A stretch of DNA of 64,000 nucleotides, from assembly GCA_947086895.1 (NCBI GenBank), contig CAMUAR010000008.1, forward strand, positions 26,167-90,166. The letters are read 5' to 3'. This document shows, one piece after another, positions 8,399 to 17,482 of the stretch. The position numbers were made by a program, and so were the translations under genes. The number at the start of each line of letters is the position of its first letter. The stretch's first letter is position 1. The notes below the pieces were generated by a model. That model was not told the DNA's origin. It searched no databases and was given only the letters and a program-made list of their open reading frames with translations. Origin of the DNA: an uncultured Lachnospiraceae bacterium (GTDB lineage: Bacteria; Bacillota; Clostridia; Lachnospirales; Lachnospiraceae).

Positions 8399-8989
8399 AT
8401 GGATGCAGATCAGTGCAGAACACGGATCAAAAATTTTTTTGAGACGTTATATGATAGAATGAAAACTATAGATGAAGTTTTGGTGAAAACCGCCATGATC
8501 GAAGACAACGAGTCTATGTGGGCGGAGGGATCCGCGCCGGACAAAGACGGGTGGGTGACATGGAAACTTGTTCCAGCGCAGGTAAGCGATAGAGAAATAG
8601 AAGAGCTGGAAGAATACATCGGTGCAAAACTGCCGCAGGTATTAAAAATATTTCTCACGACATACTTCCATTATTTTGATGAAGAAATTGGAGCAAATCC
8701 AGTAAATGAAAAATTTGAAGGTGTTTTAGAAGCTTATAATCCTATATTGGCAGATAATGAATATCTTCCGTTTGCGTGGGACAGAGACAGATATTATATT
8801 CGGTGCATTGATCTGAAAAATATGCCAGAGGAAGAAGCTTGTCCGGTTGTACAGATCGACCATGAAATTTTATTTGATTTTGACGAGGATACTACAGGAA
8901 GGGAAGAACTTGAAGAAGTGATGGAAGTTGTGGCAGAAAATTTCTTTGAATACTTAGATCTTATTTTGGAAGCTGTGTCAAAAAAATAA
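8399..8989 (+). CDS. SMI1/KNR4 (SUKH) family protein
   Basis: Acidic cytosolic protein of 196 residues. The segment from about residue 62 (SDREIEELEEYIGAKLP, then QVLKIFLTTY) is the typical SUKH start; FAWDRDRYY and VVQIDHEILFDFDED follow in the expected order. Ribosome site TAGGAG is 10 bases before the ATG. SUKH proteins are best known as immunity proteins against contact-dependent or polymorphic toxins, though many are orphans. No toxin gene is adjacent, and the gene stands between two sugar genes, so this is an orphan immunity-type gene or one recruited to another use. Confidence 0.7.
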   Translation: MDADQCRTRIKNFFETLYDRMKTIDEVLVKTAMIEDNESMWAEGSAPDKDGWVTWKLVPAQVSDREIEELEEYIGAKLPQVLKIFLTTYFHYFDEEIGANPVNEKFEGVLEAYNPILADNEYLPFAWDRDRYYIRCIDLKNMPEEEACPVVQIDHEILFDFDEDTTGREELEEVMEVVAENFFEYLDLILEAVSKK

Positions 8990-9021
8990 ACGACAGTGCC
9001 TGTAAGTTAAAAAGATGCTTG

Positions 9022-9055
9022 TACAAGAAAAATAACGCGGAAGCGGGGAATTTTT
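9022..9055 (+). promoter_or_regulatory. recurrent 5' leader element before uxaC
   Basis: TACAAGAAAAATAAC followed by a GGAARYGGGGA stretch runs to the ATG. Nearly the same arrangement, with 18-19 bases between the AAC and the ATG, precedes the genes at 11601 and 29770. It supplies a G-rich ribosome site (GGGGA). The shared upstream part has no known role. Confidence 0.4.
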
Positions 9056-10450
9056 ATGAAAAATTTTATGGATAATGATTTTCTTTTAAAAAATAAAACG
9101 GCGCAGGTTCTTTATCATACCTATGCAAAAAATATGCCGATTTTTGATTTTCATTGTCATCTTAATATCAAGGAAATTTATAATGATAAAAGTTTTTCTT
9201 CCATCACCGAAGCGTGGCTTGGCGGCGATCATTATAAATGGCGGCTGATGCGCGAAATGGGTGTCGATGAAAGTTATATTACAGGTGAAAAAAGTGATTA
9301 CGAAAAGTTTTTAAAATACGCCGAAGTGATGCCTTACGCGATTGGGAATCCGATTTTTCATTGGACGCACCTTGAATTGCGCCGTTATTTTGGCATTGAT
9401 GATATTCTTTCACCAAGAACTGCGGAGTCGATTTTTCGGCGCGCAAATGAAAAATTAAAAACGCGCACTGCGCGCAAGTTAATTGAAATAAGCAATGTCA
9501 AAAAAGTTTTTACGACGGACGATCCCGTGGATGACCTGCATTTTCATAAACTTTTAAGGGAGGACAAATCTTTTTCGGTTGAAGTTGCTCCGGCATTTCG
9601 TCCAGATAAGGCAATCAATATTGAACTGCCGGGATTTGTTCCTTACATTGCAAAATTGTCGGATGCCGCTGAGATAAAAATCGACGGTATTGAGAGTTTG
9701 TGCAGTGCGCTGACAAAACGGATAGAATATTTTGACAATGCAGGATGTGTGTGTTCCGACCATGCGCTCGATGTTGTTATGTTTCTGCCTGCGACCGCAG
9801 AGCAAGCAGATCGGATTGTAAAAAAGGCGCTTGCGGGGGAGAGTTTGACACGCATAGAAATCGAGCAGTATAAAGGATATATTCTTGTTCATCTTGGAAA
9901 GCAGTATGCGCGCCTGCACTGGGTTCAGCAGTACCATATCGGCGCGCTGCGCAACAATTCGAAAAGATATTTAAAACAGCTTGGTTCAGATACTGGTTTT
10001 GATGCGATTGAGGATCATCCTTTTGCAAATAAACTTTCCATGCTGCTTGACACGCTTGATTCTACAGACGAGCTGCCAAAAACAATTCTCTATTGCCTGA
10101 ATCCAAGAGATAATGAAGTTTTGGCAGCGATGATCAACTGTTTTCAAAAAAGCGGAATTGTGGGAAAAATGCAGTTTGGTTCAGCGTGGTGGTTCAACGA
10201 TCAAAAGGATGGGATTGAACGCCAATTAACAGCACTCGCGCAGGTCGGTCTAATCAGTAAATTTGTAGGAATGCTGACGGACAGCCGCAGTTTTCTTTCT
10301 TATACGCGCCACGAATATTTTAGAAGAATTCTCTGCAACATGCTTGGAACGCTGATAGAGGAGGGCGAGTATCCAGACGAAATTGAATTTGTCGGTACGA
10401 TTGTGCAGGATATTTGCTATCATAATGCGGCGGCGTATTTCAGAAAATAA
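9056..10450 (+). CDS. uxaC: uronate isomerase UxaC
   Basis: Glucuronate/galacturonate isomerase of 464 residues, matching the family length. It converts D-glucuronate to D-fructuronate (and galacturonate to tagaturonate) at the first step of hexuronate breakdown. The amidohydrolase-type metal motif FDFHCHL lies near residue 30; other family stretches are AWLGGDHYKWR, TTDDPVDDL, LHWVQQYHIGALRNN, and MQFGSAWWFND with the late TDSRSFLSY. The protein acts in the cytosol. With the KDPG aldolase upstream it covers the start and end of the pathway; UxaB/UxuB, UxuA and KDG kinase are not seen in this window. No second gene follows it closely, so it is probably transcribed alone or with the genes before it. 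Confidence 0.95.
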   Translation: MKNFMDNDFLLKNKTAQVLYHTYAKNMPIFDFHCHLNIKEIYNDKSFSSITEAWLGGDHYKWRLMREMGVDESYITGEKSDYEKFLKYAEVMPYAIGNPIFHWTHLELRRYFGIDDILSPRTAESIFRRANEKLKTRTARKLIEISNVKKVFTTDDPVDDLHFHKLLREDKSFSVEVAPAFRPDKAINIELPGFVPYIAKLSDAAEIKIDGIESLCSALTKRIEYFDNAGCVCSDHALDVVMFLPATAEQADRIVKKALAGESLTRIEIEQYKGYILVHLGKQYARLHWVQQYHIGALRNNSKRYLKQLGSDTGFDAIEDHPFANKLSMLLDTLDSTDELPKTILYCLNPRDNEVLAAMINCFQKSGIVGKMQFGSAWWFNDQKDGIERQLTALAQVGLISKFVGMLTDSRSFLSYTRHEYFRRILCNMLGTLIEEGEYPDEIEFVGTIVQDICYHNAAAYFRK

Positions 10451-10595
10451 TTTTAACAATTTTCGTCTATCGCACATTGTATTTTTTGCTGGTTGTTAGT
10501 CCGAATTTTTCTTATGTTGATTTAAAATGGCATTAAATAGATATTTACCTTTTTCTCGTTGATGGAAAGGTACCAGCAGTTTCGCCAATCGCAGC

Positions 10596-10624
10596 TTGAA
10601 CGCGAAAATTAGCTGTGATACAAT
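10596..10624 (+). promoter_or_regulatory. promoter for the 138-residue unknown gene
   Basis: TTGAAC (10596-10601), 17-base spacer, TACAAT (10619-10624), 37 bases before ATG 10662. Confidence 0.6.
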
Positions 10625-10661
10625 CAGCGTAACAAATCAGAATTTGGAAGGAGTTGCAGCC

Positions 10662-11078
10662 ATGAGTTATGATTTGATGGTTTTTGAAAAAACAAAAGCA
10701 CCTGCCACAAGAAAAGAATTTATGGCATGGTATGAAAAGCAAACGGAATGGGCGGAAGAACACGATTACCAGACAATTCGTGTATCCTCTCCCGCTTTGC
10801 AAAATTGGTTTATGGAAATGATAGAAAAATTTCCTCCTATCAATGGGAAGTATGCACCAAATTTTGATTCTATGGATGAAAAGGAAGCTGAAGATTTGGA
10901 TCGGCATACGGTTGACTATAGTATTGGATATCATGTAATTTATGCTGCGTTCGCCTGGTCGGTGGCAGACGAAGCCTATGAATTTATGCGCACTTTGGCT
11001 AAGAAGCATAAGGTTGGCTTTTTTGATGTAAGTGCAGATCAGGGGGATATTATCTTGCCAGATGGGACTATAATATAA
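10662..11078 (+). CDS. conserved hypothetical cytosolic protein
   Basis: Protein of 138 residues beginning MSYDLMVFEK and ending with FFDVSADQGDIILPDG. No signal peptide or membrane segment. Trp and aromatic residues are frequent (WYEKQTEW, AFAWSVADEAYEFM). Start chosen for GGAAGGAG at 10647-10654 and the promoter ending at 10624; it appears to be a single-gene unit. The overall character (small, acidic, MSYD start, C-terminal D-x-QGDI) resembles bacterial proteins often found as orphan immunity-like genes, but I cannot assign a family, and no function is claimed. Confidence 0.7.
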   Translation: MSYDLMVFEKTKAPATRKEFMAWYEKQTEWAEEHDYQTIRVSSPALQNWFMEMIEKFPPINGKYAPNFDSMDEKEAEDLDRHTVDYSIGYHVIYAAFAWSVADEAYEFMRTLAKKHKVGFFDVSADQGDIILPDGTII

Positions 11079-11263
11079 AACTATCTATTCTAGTTTGCTA
11101 AGCAGTTATTTTCAATGGCTGGCTGCCGGTCTGGTTATTTTGATGAATGAAAAAATTAAATGCTAGAAATACAAAGGGAAATTGGGAATTTTGCTAAACA
11201 TATTTTTTTATAAGCGATTTTCAAAAGGTTTGCTGTAACTCTGATAGAAATAGGAGGTCGCCG

Positions 11264-11524
11264 ATGTTTGGATTTTTAAAGAAAGCTGGAAAAGCAAATT
11301 CGCTGGATAAGATTGTGCAGGAACTGGAAATGAATATGTCAAACAATTATAAAGATGCTGCTCAGGAGAATTTCAGGGAGTTTGAACAGACTTTAAATCA
11401 CTTGGAAGCAGCGGGAAAGCTCAGTCAAGCACAGATTTCAAATTACAAGCGAAAGCTGTCTTTGTATAAAGAAAAATTAAAGAATTATACGCATAAAGAT
11501 CAAAAAGTTACATGGATGTTATAA
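11264..11524 (+). CDS. small helical hypothetical protein
   Basis: Protein of 86 residues, preceded by a strong AGGAGG (11252-11257). It starts MFGFLKKAGKAN and is predicted by eye to be almost entirely alpha-helical and highly charged (NFREFEQTLNHLEAAGKL, YKRKLSLYKEKLK). No membrane segment, no recognised domain. It lies 185 bp after the previous unknown gene and 76 bp before another unknown gene, all on the plus strand. Function unknown. Confidence 0.65.
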   Translation: MFGFLKKAGKANSLDKIVQELEMNMSNNYKDAAQENFREFEQTLNHLEAAGKLSQAQISNYKRKLSLYKEKLKNYTHKDQKVTWML

Positions 11525-11600
11525 AAATAATTTTAGTTATCCGATAGGCTGTCGCTTTTCACACTTATACAAGAAAAATAACATAGAAATGGGAATTCTT

Positions 11601-11987
11601 ATGGCAATAAAGAAAAAATTTATGTTTGACGGAACAAGTATGCATGAAGAAATTGTGCGGTCCAAAGGCGAAGAAAAAAGTTCTTTGGCAAAAAAACAGA
11701 ACGCTGCGGAAAATCGAAAAGCGGAAGATATAGAAATTAAAATGCTTGTTTCAAGTCTTTTGAAAAAAGATGGCAGACAGTATGCCAGAGTGTCGTTTCT
11801 TCGCGGGGAGGATATTGCAGAAGGAATCGTTCCAGACGGGAAACTGGAGCGTGTAAGCGGGTTTTCCGAGGAAGAAGCGGCAGGACTGAGATTTTATCTT
11901 GCCGCAAACAAGGAAGCAATCTTGGAACAGGCAAAACAGATTGACCCGCTGACAAACTGGCTGCGCGCCGGAAAAAAATCAGAGTGA
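11601..11987 (+). CDS. hypothetical basic/acidic small protein
   Basis: Protein of 128 residues. ATG 11601 is preferred over 11589 because the recurrent leader (TACAAGAAAAATAAC, then GGGAATTCTT) ends exactly there, as before uxaC. A lysine-rich N-terminal third is followed by a compact segment with YARVSFLRGEDIAEGIVPDG and a helical end. No recognised family. Its last nine bases overlap the end of the convergent ttcA gene, so no terminator separates the two; transcription may collide. Confidence 0.65.
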   Translation: MAIKKKFMFDGTSMHEEIVRSKGEEKSSLAKKQNAAENRKAEDIEIKMLVSSLLKKDGRQYARVSFLRGEDIAEGIVPDGKLERVSGFSEEEAAGLRFYLAANKEAILEQAKQIDPLTNWLRAGKKSE

Positions 11988-12701
11988 TTTGTTCCATCCA
12001 GTGAGATCGGAATTGCGGATTGCTGTGAAAATTCGTTCGTTGATTCCAGGATTTTCGCGGTTCAGACGGCGCAAAAGTTCTTCCACATAAAAGCGGCGGG
12101 TTTTGCCGTTGGCCGGGCAGGGGCTTTTTACAACTGGAAGCCCGTCTTTGTGGGCGAATCCTGATATATCCGCCTCTTTCATATAAAGCAGCGGGCGAAT
12201 CAGCGTCAATCCGCTTTTATCAAGGTATGTGACTGGCTCAAGCGTCTGGAAGCGGCCTTCGTAAAAGAGAGATAAAAACATTGTTGCAATCACATCGTCC
12301 CTGTGGTGCGCATAGGCGATTTTATTGCATCCAGCCTCTTTTATTGCATTATTCAGCGCACCTTTGCGCAGTTTTGCACAGAGCGAGCAGGGATTATTTT
12401 CACCGCGTTCTTCAAAAATAATCCTGCCGATTTCTGTTTTAACAACTGTGTATGGAATATCTCGTTCTTTGCATAATGTGTGTATTTGACTAAGGTCAAG
12501 ATTGTTAAAACCAAGGTCAACAGTGACCGCATAAAGGGTGAAAGGCTTTGGATAGAAACGCATCAGTCCATGCAGAGCAAAAAGCAGCGCAAGACTGTCC
12601 TTGCCGCCGGAAATACCAACCGCAATGCGGTCGTTTTCCTGAATCATATCATAATCGTCAATCGCGCGCCGCACTTGGCTCATCACTTGCTGTAGCGTCA
12701 T
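11979..12701 (-). CDS. ttcA: TtcA-family tRNA 2-thiocytidine synthetase
   Basis: PP-loop ATPase of 240 residues that adenylates and thiolates cytidine 32 in tRNA, using an iron-sulfur cluster. The N-terminal PP-loop GISGGKDSLALL is clear; CSLCAKLRKG supplies the CxxC; AYAHHRDDVIATM is the conserved family stretch, and SPCPANGKTRR replaces the second CxxC of the proteobacterial enzyme, as is usual for the Firmicutes branch. Start at 12701 chosen because GAGG with a six-base spacer precedes it; ATG 12713 has none. The gene is convergent with the unknown gene at 11601 and overlaps it by nine bases. Confidence 0.85.
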   Translation of the reverse strand: MTLQQVMSQVRRAIDDYDMIQENDRIAVGISGGKDSLALLFALHGLMRFYPKPFTLYAVTVDLGFNNLDLSQIHTLCKERDIPYTVVKTEIGRIIFEERGENNPCSLCAKLRKGALNNAIKEAGCNKIAYAHHRDDVIATMFLSLFYEGRFQTLEPVTYLDKSGLTLIRPLLYMKEADISGFAHKDGLPVVKSPCPANGKTRRFYVEELLRRLNRENPGINERIFTAIRNSDLTGWNKSL

Positions 12702-12742
12702 AAAAAACCTCATTCCTTAAGTCTTTGTATTTATGTACTCTT

Positions 12743-13264
12743 TTATCTAATAAATTTATAATCGCTGAAAATGCTTATTATTTTTGACAGAGCGGCAGGC
12801 TTTCCATAAACGATAGACCATCCGCCGAGCAAGAATCCCCTCATCAGTATTTCCTCCAAAACAGGAGCCAAAAGACAAACCTGAATCAGCGTAATAATGG
12901 GCGTTTTACTCAAAGAAATCAGTGCTTCCTGATAGCTTGCTTCGCTTGATGGAAAAGCATTTGCCAGTATCACGTCAAGACCCTTGTCCAAAAGAAAGAA
13001 AAATAATGCGGAGCATTCCACAGCCAGCAAAATTCCTTTTCCAGAAATATTTTTTAATATCTCGATACGAAATGCATTTTTTCGAACGAGAAGAAAAAGA
13101 AAAGAAGCCATACATAAAATAATAGCAGTAATATGAAAATATTTTTGTCAGCCAGGGAAAATTTTTTTCCATACTGCAACATCCAAAAAGGTGTACAACA
13201 ACATAAATCCAAACCAGGTAAGCACCCAGATCAGCCCGTTAAAAATTGAGATTCCGTTTTTCAT
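12743..13264 (-). pseudogene. broken CPBP (CAAX-like) intramembrane protease
   Basis: Reading on the minus strand from ATG 13264 (ribosome site GAAAGGA) gives a hydrophobic N-terminus (MKNGISIFNGLIWVLTWFGF), then an in-frame TGA at 13148-13150 after IFPG, after which the same frame continues into MASFLFLLVRKN and on to the CPBP motif LAPVLEEILMRGFLLGG. The frame ends about 25 residues after that motif, where intact family members continue with two more conserved motif regions. So the gene has both a nonsense codon and a missing C-terminus. The conserved Glu-Glu and Arg are still present. The stop may have replaced a Trp codon. Confidence 0.75.
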
Positions 13265-13462
13265 AAATAAAATCCTTTCAAAATCATTCTATCAAATGTT
13301 GTTTTTTACGTCAAGAAATTAAAAAAATTAAGAACTGCAAACAACAATAAAATTCCGCCGCCAATATTTAAGAAAAAGCAACCGTTTTGGCAGGCGGAAT
13401 TTATTAAGATTTAGATATTATACAATGTTTGAGATATTGCAGATATTTTTTGGAAAAATTTT

Positions 13463-15379
13463 TTACGGCGTATAAAAGGAATACAGCAGAGTATTTTCGC
13501 TGTTTTTTATATTGTATTTTATCAGAAATGTATTGATCCCTTCTTGTTTTTCCTGCTCGCCGGTGACAATATAATATAAATTATTTTCTTCTTCCTGAAC
13601 GATGGTAATGGAAGTGGCTTTTATGCTTTCTGGAAGAATATTTTGAAGCGGAGAAAGCGTATTGTTTGTTTTATCTAACTGGTACAAATTATGGTCAATG
13701 CTGCAATATACCGAATTTCCAGCCAGCACACTTCCCTGACTTGACTTATAACTTCCGCAATTTTTTGCATTTTGGTTTTCATCAACCATAAGCAGCGTAC
13801 ATGTTTCGCCGTCAGATAACAGCAGAAAAGTTTTTTCATTTTGAATGGCGAGTGATTCTAAAAAATAGCCAGAACAGCGGTATAATTCTTTTGTTTTCTG
13901 AGTATTTAAATGGTATGTGTAAAAAATCAGTTCTTCCTTGTTCGAGGAAGTATAATAAACGCAGTCGGAATAAATACCTTCAACACGAAGAATCTCGTCC
14001 GGCAATTTATATTCCGACTGAGCTGTTCCTGAGATATCTGCCTTTGCAATCGTGGCTGAAGTTTCTTCCATTGATTTCAGATAACTGCAATACAGGAAAT
14101 CATCCCGAAGCAAAATACATTCAATAAAGTAAACCGAATTTAATTCCAGTATTTTTTGTGTGTTGGAGCCGTTCAAATCACAACGATAAATTGTCAGGTG
14201 GTTTTCTTCTACTTCTCCAGTATTTTCCCCTACATTTTCAGCAGCATAATATAATTTATTATGATATACTGCAAAGAAATTGGTATCTGTCGGCAGAGCA
14301 GAAGAATTGGAGGAAAGCGTATCCGATACAGCAAAATTGCGGAAATACACCGGAGCTTCCTGAAAACTTGAAGAGGAATCCGCGGTTCTTGGAATGGTCA
14401 TAAAAGCTACGGCACAAAATACAGCCAGCAAAATAACACAAAATAGAACAATAAAATTATTTTTTCTTTTTCTCATAATATTTTCCACCCTCCTTTTTGT
14501 ATTTGACTCGCCAAATGCAGGACCAGAGACAAAACCATTGTATCGACCAGCACACGAGAGCAAAGTTTCTGCATAAGCTTTTCTCTCTTTCAAATCTGCA
14601 TGTTGTAAAGTGCTTTCGTCGCAGAACATTTCCATATCTTGTTCCATGCGGCGGGATGCCAGCCAGACAAGAGGATTCCACCAATGCAGGCATACACAGA
14701 TCAGCCAGGCAAAACGAACAAGGGGATCGCAGTGCCGGATATGGGTTCTCTCATGCCGCAGAATATATGATTTTTCTGGTTCGTTTAAAGAGTAAGGAAG
14801 CAAAATGCGGGGTTTGTATATTCCGATTACAAACGGTGACGATACCCTCTCGCACAGCCAAATATTTTCACAATCATAAACAGCACATGCAATTTGGCGG
14901 CGCACCCTGAAATACTGAGTGATATGCCAAAGAGAAGCAACGCTTATTCCAATCAGATAACATGCGCAGAGCAGTATAGTGTTGTCCGCAGTACTTGTGA
15001 AAGGGGATAATGGTAAATGGTGATCTGCCGCATCAAGTTCTTCTTTTTTTATATCTGTATCTAAAATATCATTATTTTTTGAAGATATTGTCGGGGATTC
15101 GGTAATATTTTGCATATTTTCCGATGATACAGAAAAGTTTTCATCATGATTTTGTTCGTTTTTGGGAAACAAAACAGTGTTTGAAAGAGCAGGCTGCAAG
15201 CTGAACGGCGAGGATACCATAATAGGACATAACAAACTGATCAGCGCCAATATCCAAAGACTGTAACTGTAAATTTTGGGATATTGCTTTAAAAAACTCC
15301 GCGCAGCCAGAATAACTAAAATTAACACGGAGCCTTGCAGACTCATGCGCCAGAGCCGAAAAATAGTAGCAGTTACCAT
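13463..15379 (-). CDS. BlaR1/MecR1-like M56 membrane sensor protease with large extracellular domain
   Basis: Membrane protein of 638 residues. The N-terminal third has several membrane segments and the gluzincin motif RHERTHIRHCDPL, with the downstream Glu in MEMFCDE, typical of M56 peptidases. A transmembrane helix (FIVLFCVILLAVFCAVAF) leads to an extracellular C-terminal domain of about 300 residues rich in Tyr repeats (YHNKLYYAAE, DCVYYTSSN, GNSVYCSIDHNLYQLD), which reads as a beta-propeller of the DUF5050 kind rather than the penicillin-binding domain of true BlaR1. ATG 15379 follows GTGAGGAAATT. Such proteins signal by cleaving a BlaI/MecI repressor; no blaI gene is adjacent, and an IS lies upstream. 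A dyad overlapping the promoter suggests repressor control. Confidence 0.75.
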   Translation of the reverse strand: MVTATIFRLWRMSLQGSVLILVILAARSFLKQYPKIYSYSLWILALISLLCPIMVSSPFSLQPALSNTVLFPKNEQNHDENFSVSSENMQNITESPTISSKNNDILDTDIKKEELDAADHHLPLSPFTSTADNTILLCACYLIGISVASLWHITQYFRVRRQIACAVYDCENIWLCERVSSPFVIGIYKPRILLPYSLNEPEKSYILRHERTHIRHCDPLVRFAWLICVCLHWWNPLVWLASRRMEQDMEMFCDESTLQHADLKERKAYAETLLSCAGRYNGFVSGPAFGESNTKRRVENIMRKRKNNFIVLFCVILLAVFCAVAFMTIPRTADSSSSFQEAPVYFRNFAVSDTLSSNSSALPTDTNFFAVYHNKLYYAAENVGENTGEVEENHLTIYRCDLNGSNTQKILELNSVYFIECILLRDDFLYCSYLKSMEETSATIAKADISGTAQSEYKLPDEILRVEGIYSDCVYYTSSNKEELIFYTYHLNTQKTKELYRCSGYFLESLAIQNEKTFLLLSDGETCTLLMVDENQNAKNCGSYKSSQGSVLAGNSVYCSIDHNLYQLDKTNNTLSPLQNILPESIKATSITIVQEEENNLYYIVTGEQEKQEGINTFLIKYNIKNSENTLLYSFYTP

Positions 15380-15449
15380 AATTTCCTCACATTCTTCTGT
15401 CAACGGACAGTCTTTATAGATCAAAAGGAATTTACTTCAGTCTATTATA

Positions 15450-15491
15450 ATAAACTACAATCAGTTTATCACAGCAGACCAGCGTTGTCAA
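15450..15491 (-). promoter_or_regulatory. promoter with operator dyad for the M56 sensor gene
   Basis: On the minus strand TTGACA (15491-15486), a 17-base spacer and TAAACT (15468-15463) form a promoter. ATAAACT-N6-AGTTTAT (15450-15469) is a perfect dyad overlapping the -10, as expected for a repressor of the BlaI/MecI kind. Confidence 0.55.
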
Positions 15492-15542
15492 TATTTTTGT
15501 TATATTTATTTTTCCAGCATAAACAGTGTCCTTACCAATAAA

Positions 15543-15571
15543 TTGACAAATATAAAATTATAGGGTATAAT
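15543..15571 (+). promoter_or_regulatory. consensus sigma-A promoter before tnpA
   Basis: TTGACA (15543-15548), exactly 17 bases, TATAAT (15566-15571). Both hexamers are perfect. It lies 37 bases before the transposase ATG. Confidence 0.8.
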
Positions 15572-15608
15572 CCAATCAGTCGATAATATAAGAAAGGCTG
15601 ATTAAAAA

Positions 15609-16055
15609 ATGGAACTAGATAGTAATAAACATTCAGTATTTTCGCTAAATTATCATCTTATACTGGTTGTGAAGCATCGCAGACAGATATTCGAGAACAA
15701 TATTTCCAATTATGCAAAAGAAATATTTGAATATATTGCTCCAAATTACAATATAAGCTTGCAGGAATGGAATTATGAGAAAGATTATGTTCACATTGTA
15801 TTTAAAGCACATCCAAACTCGCAGATAAGCAAATTTATAAATGCTTATAAAAGTGCAAGCAGCCGCCTGTTAAAGAAAGAATTTCCTCAAATACGGGAAA
15901 AATTATGGAACGGGTATTTTTGGAATCAAAGTTTTTGTCTGATAACAGCAGAAGGTGCGCCTGTTGAGATGATTCACGAATATATACAGACGCAAGGACC
16001 AAAGGATAGGCGAAGAAAAAGTGAAAAAAACAAAAATAACAAATTAGATTTATAA
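15609..16055 (+). mobile_element. tnpA: IS200/IS605-family transposase TnpA (Y1 HUH type)
   Basis: Full-length 148-residue Y1 transposase, which cuts and joins single-stranded DNA at hairpin ends. Recognisable are FSLNYHLILVVKHRRQIF at the N-terminus, KFINAYKSASSRLLKKEFP in the middle and EMIHEYIQTQG with the catalytic Tyr125 at the end. The HUH metal motif, normally D-H-V-H, reads D-Y-V-H here (Tyr60, His62); the codon TAT is one C-to-T change from His. The enzyme is therefore probably inactive. No tnpB is nearby. A CAGGT/ACCTG hairpin at about 16084-16099 may be the right-end structure. Exact element ends could not be fixed. Confidence 0.85.
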
Positions 16056-16109
16056 AGAATGGTATTTTTATCGCCATAGAAAGGCAGGTTTTTGCACCTG
16101 TAAGATTTT

Positions 16110-16661
16110 GTGAAATATCCAATTATATTTTTGCCGAAGGAGCAGTGGGAGGGAACCATTGTTCCAATTTCGTATACAACAGAAGAATATTATGATATCG
16201 CAGTTGAACGCAATACTTACGGTTTTACTGTGGAGATGAAAAAGAAGCGTTTTGCAGAACCAGTTACACATACGCCCGAAGAATATGATTTCCCAGATCG
16301 GCTATATGAAAAACATTGGGAAAATGCGCGTGCATGGGGGATCGTTCAGGAGAAAAAATTGATGGCAGCAATAGAAACTGCTCCAGAAGAGTGGTCAAAC
16401 AGACTCCGCATTACAGAGCTTTGGGTAGATCAATGCCTGCGCGGGCAGGGAATAGGGCATTCTTTCATGGAACTTGCAAAGGAGCGTGCGCGGCAGGAAA
16501 AACGCAGAGCAGTGATACTGGAAACACAATCCTGCAATGTCAATGCGATTGGGTTTTACTTACATGAGGGATTTACTTTGATAGGATTTGATTCCTGCTG
16601 CTATCGCAATAATGATTTGGAAAGAAAAGAAGTGCGTGTGGAGCTGGGCTGGTTTCTATAA
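16110..16661 (+). CDS. GNAT acetyltransferase, streptothricin-acetyltransferase-like
   Basis: Cytosolic N-acetyltransferase of 183 residues. The acetyl-CoA-binding loop is LRGQGIGHSFMELAKE, preceded by the beta-4 strand ITELWVDQ and followed by AVILETQSCNVNAIGFYLHEGF. A GTG start at 16110 is inferred because homology-like sequence begins there; no good ribosome site precedes it. The IS200-type element ends only tens of bases upstream, so the native promoter and ribosome site may have been displaced by the insertion. The gene itself is intact. Substrate unknown; the family includes antibiotic-modifying enzymes. Confidence 0.7.
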   Translation: MKYPIIFLPKEQWEGTIVPISYTTEEYYDIAVERNTYGFTVEMKKKRFAEPVTHTPEEYDFPDRLYEKHWENARAWGIVQEKKLMAAIETAPEEWSNRLRITELWVDQCLRGQGIGHSFMELAKERARQEKRRAVILETQSCNVNAIGFYLHEGFTLIGFDSCCYRNNDLERKEVRVELGWFL

Positions 16662-16942
16662 GGCGCAGATAAAATCTTTTGTTGAATATAATAGTATTCT
16701 TTGTTTATGGCAGAAATAAAAGGGGCAAAATCACATTTTGTACGAAGATGTACCTGCAATGAATAATATTATTGCCCATGAAGGTATGGAGCAGAGAATT
16801 GTGCTTACTGGCATGGCAGTCAGAGGTAATGAGATAGAACGGTACTAGAATTTCGGCAAAAAGCATTTTTCAGGAGTGGCTGCCTACGGATTCTGTCTGA
16901 TTGGGCATGGCGGAGGCGCAGTGTGGGATATAAACCGTCCCA

Positions 16943-17301
16943 GTGTATGTTACCTGGTTCGGGAACAAGCAGGAGCCTTCAGATCGAACAGAGGATGAAA
17001 AGGATACGCAGTTAATAGAAGATATCTATAAATATGGGGTTTTGACAAAGAGCAAAGATTGGATGGAGCAGGATGAGTGGCGGCTGGTAAGCATGGGAAC
17101 TATGTTAGCAGATGATTATAATTGTAAATTCTTTCCTATACAAAAAGTTTATCTTGGTAATAAGATGGAAAATGAGGAAAAAAAGTAATCGATATCTGTA
17201 AAAGAAAAGAGATTGCATATTCAGGAATAATACACATACAAGACCGTTATGAGCTGACAAGCTGTGCTGGTTTATGTGAACAGTACCCTCGGTTGAAATA
17301 A
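16943..17301 (+). pseudogene. C-terminal fragment of a DUF2971 protein with frameshift
   Basis: The frame from 16943 contains KSKDWMEQDEWRLV and FFPIQKVYLGNKM, the characteristic end of DUF2971 proteins. It stops at 17186 just after a run of seven A (17178-17184); the next frame continues directly with VIDICKRKEIAYSG to a stop at 17299-17301, so one base was gained or lost in the A-run. The N-terminal part is missing. Between 16662 and 16942 other short coding-like scraps occur (for example FQEWLPTDS in one frame) that I cannot assign. Confidence 0.6.
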
Positions 17302-17482
17302 ATTCAGTATGGAAACAATTTATGTTTGCCAAATTAGTTACGATCGCTTTGGATGTAAAAATAACAGCTTGAATAATCTTGAGTAAATTTATTCAAGCCA
17401 GATGAGCTTAATCAAGTAGATATGAATACAATATTCTATATATGTTGCGGTTAATGATAGGTCTGGAAAGCTGGTGGAAAGA

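Noticed and set aside
16662..16942. Coding scraps with FQEWLPTDS resembling a GyrI-like domain
   Set aside because: Too short and broken in several frames to name a gene.
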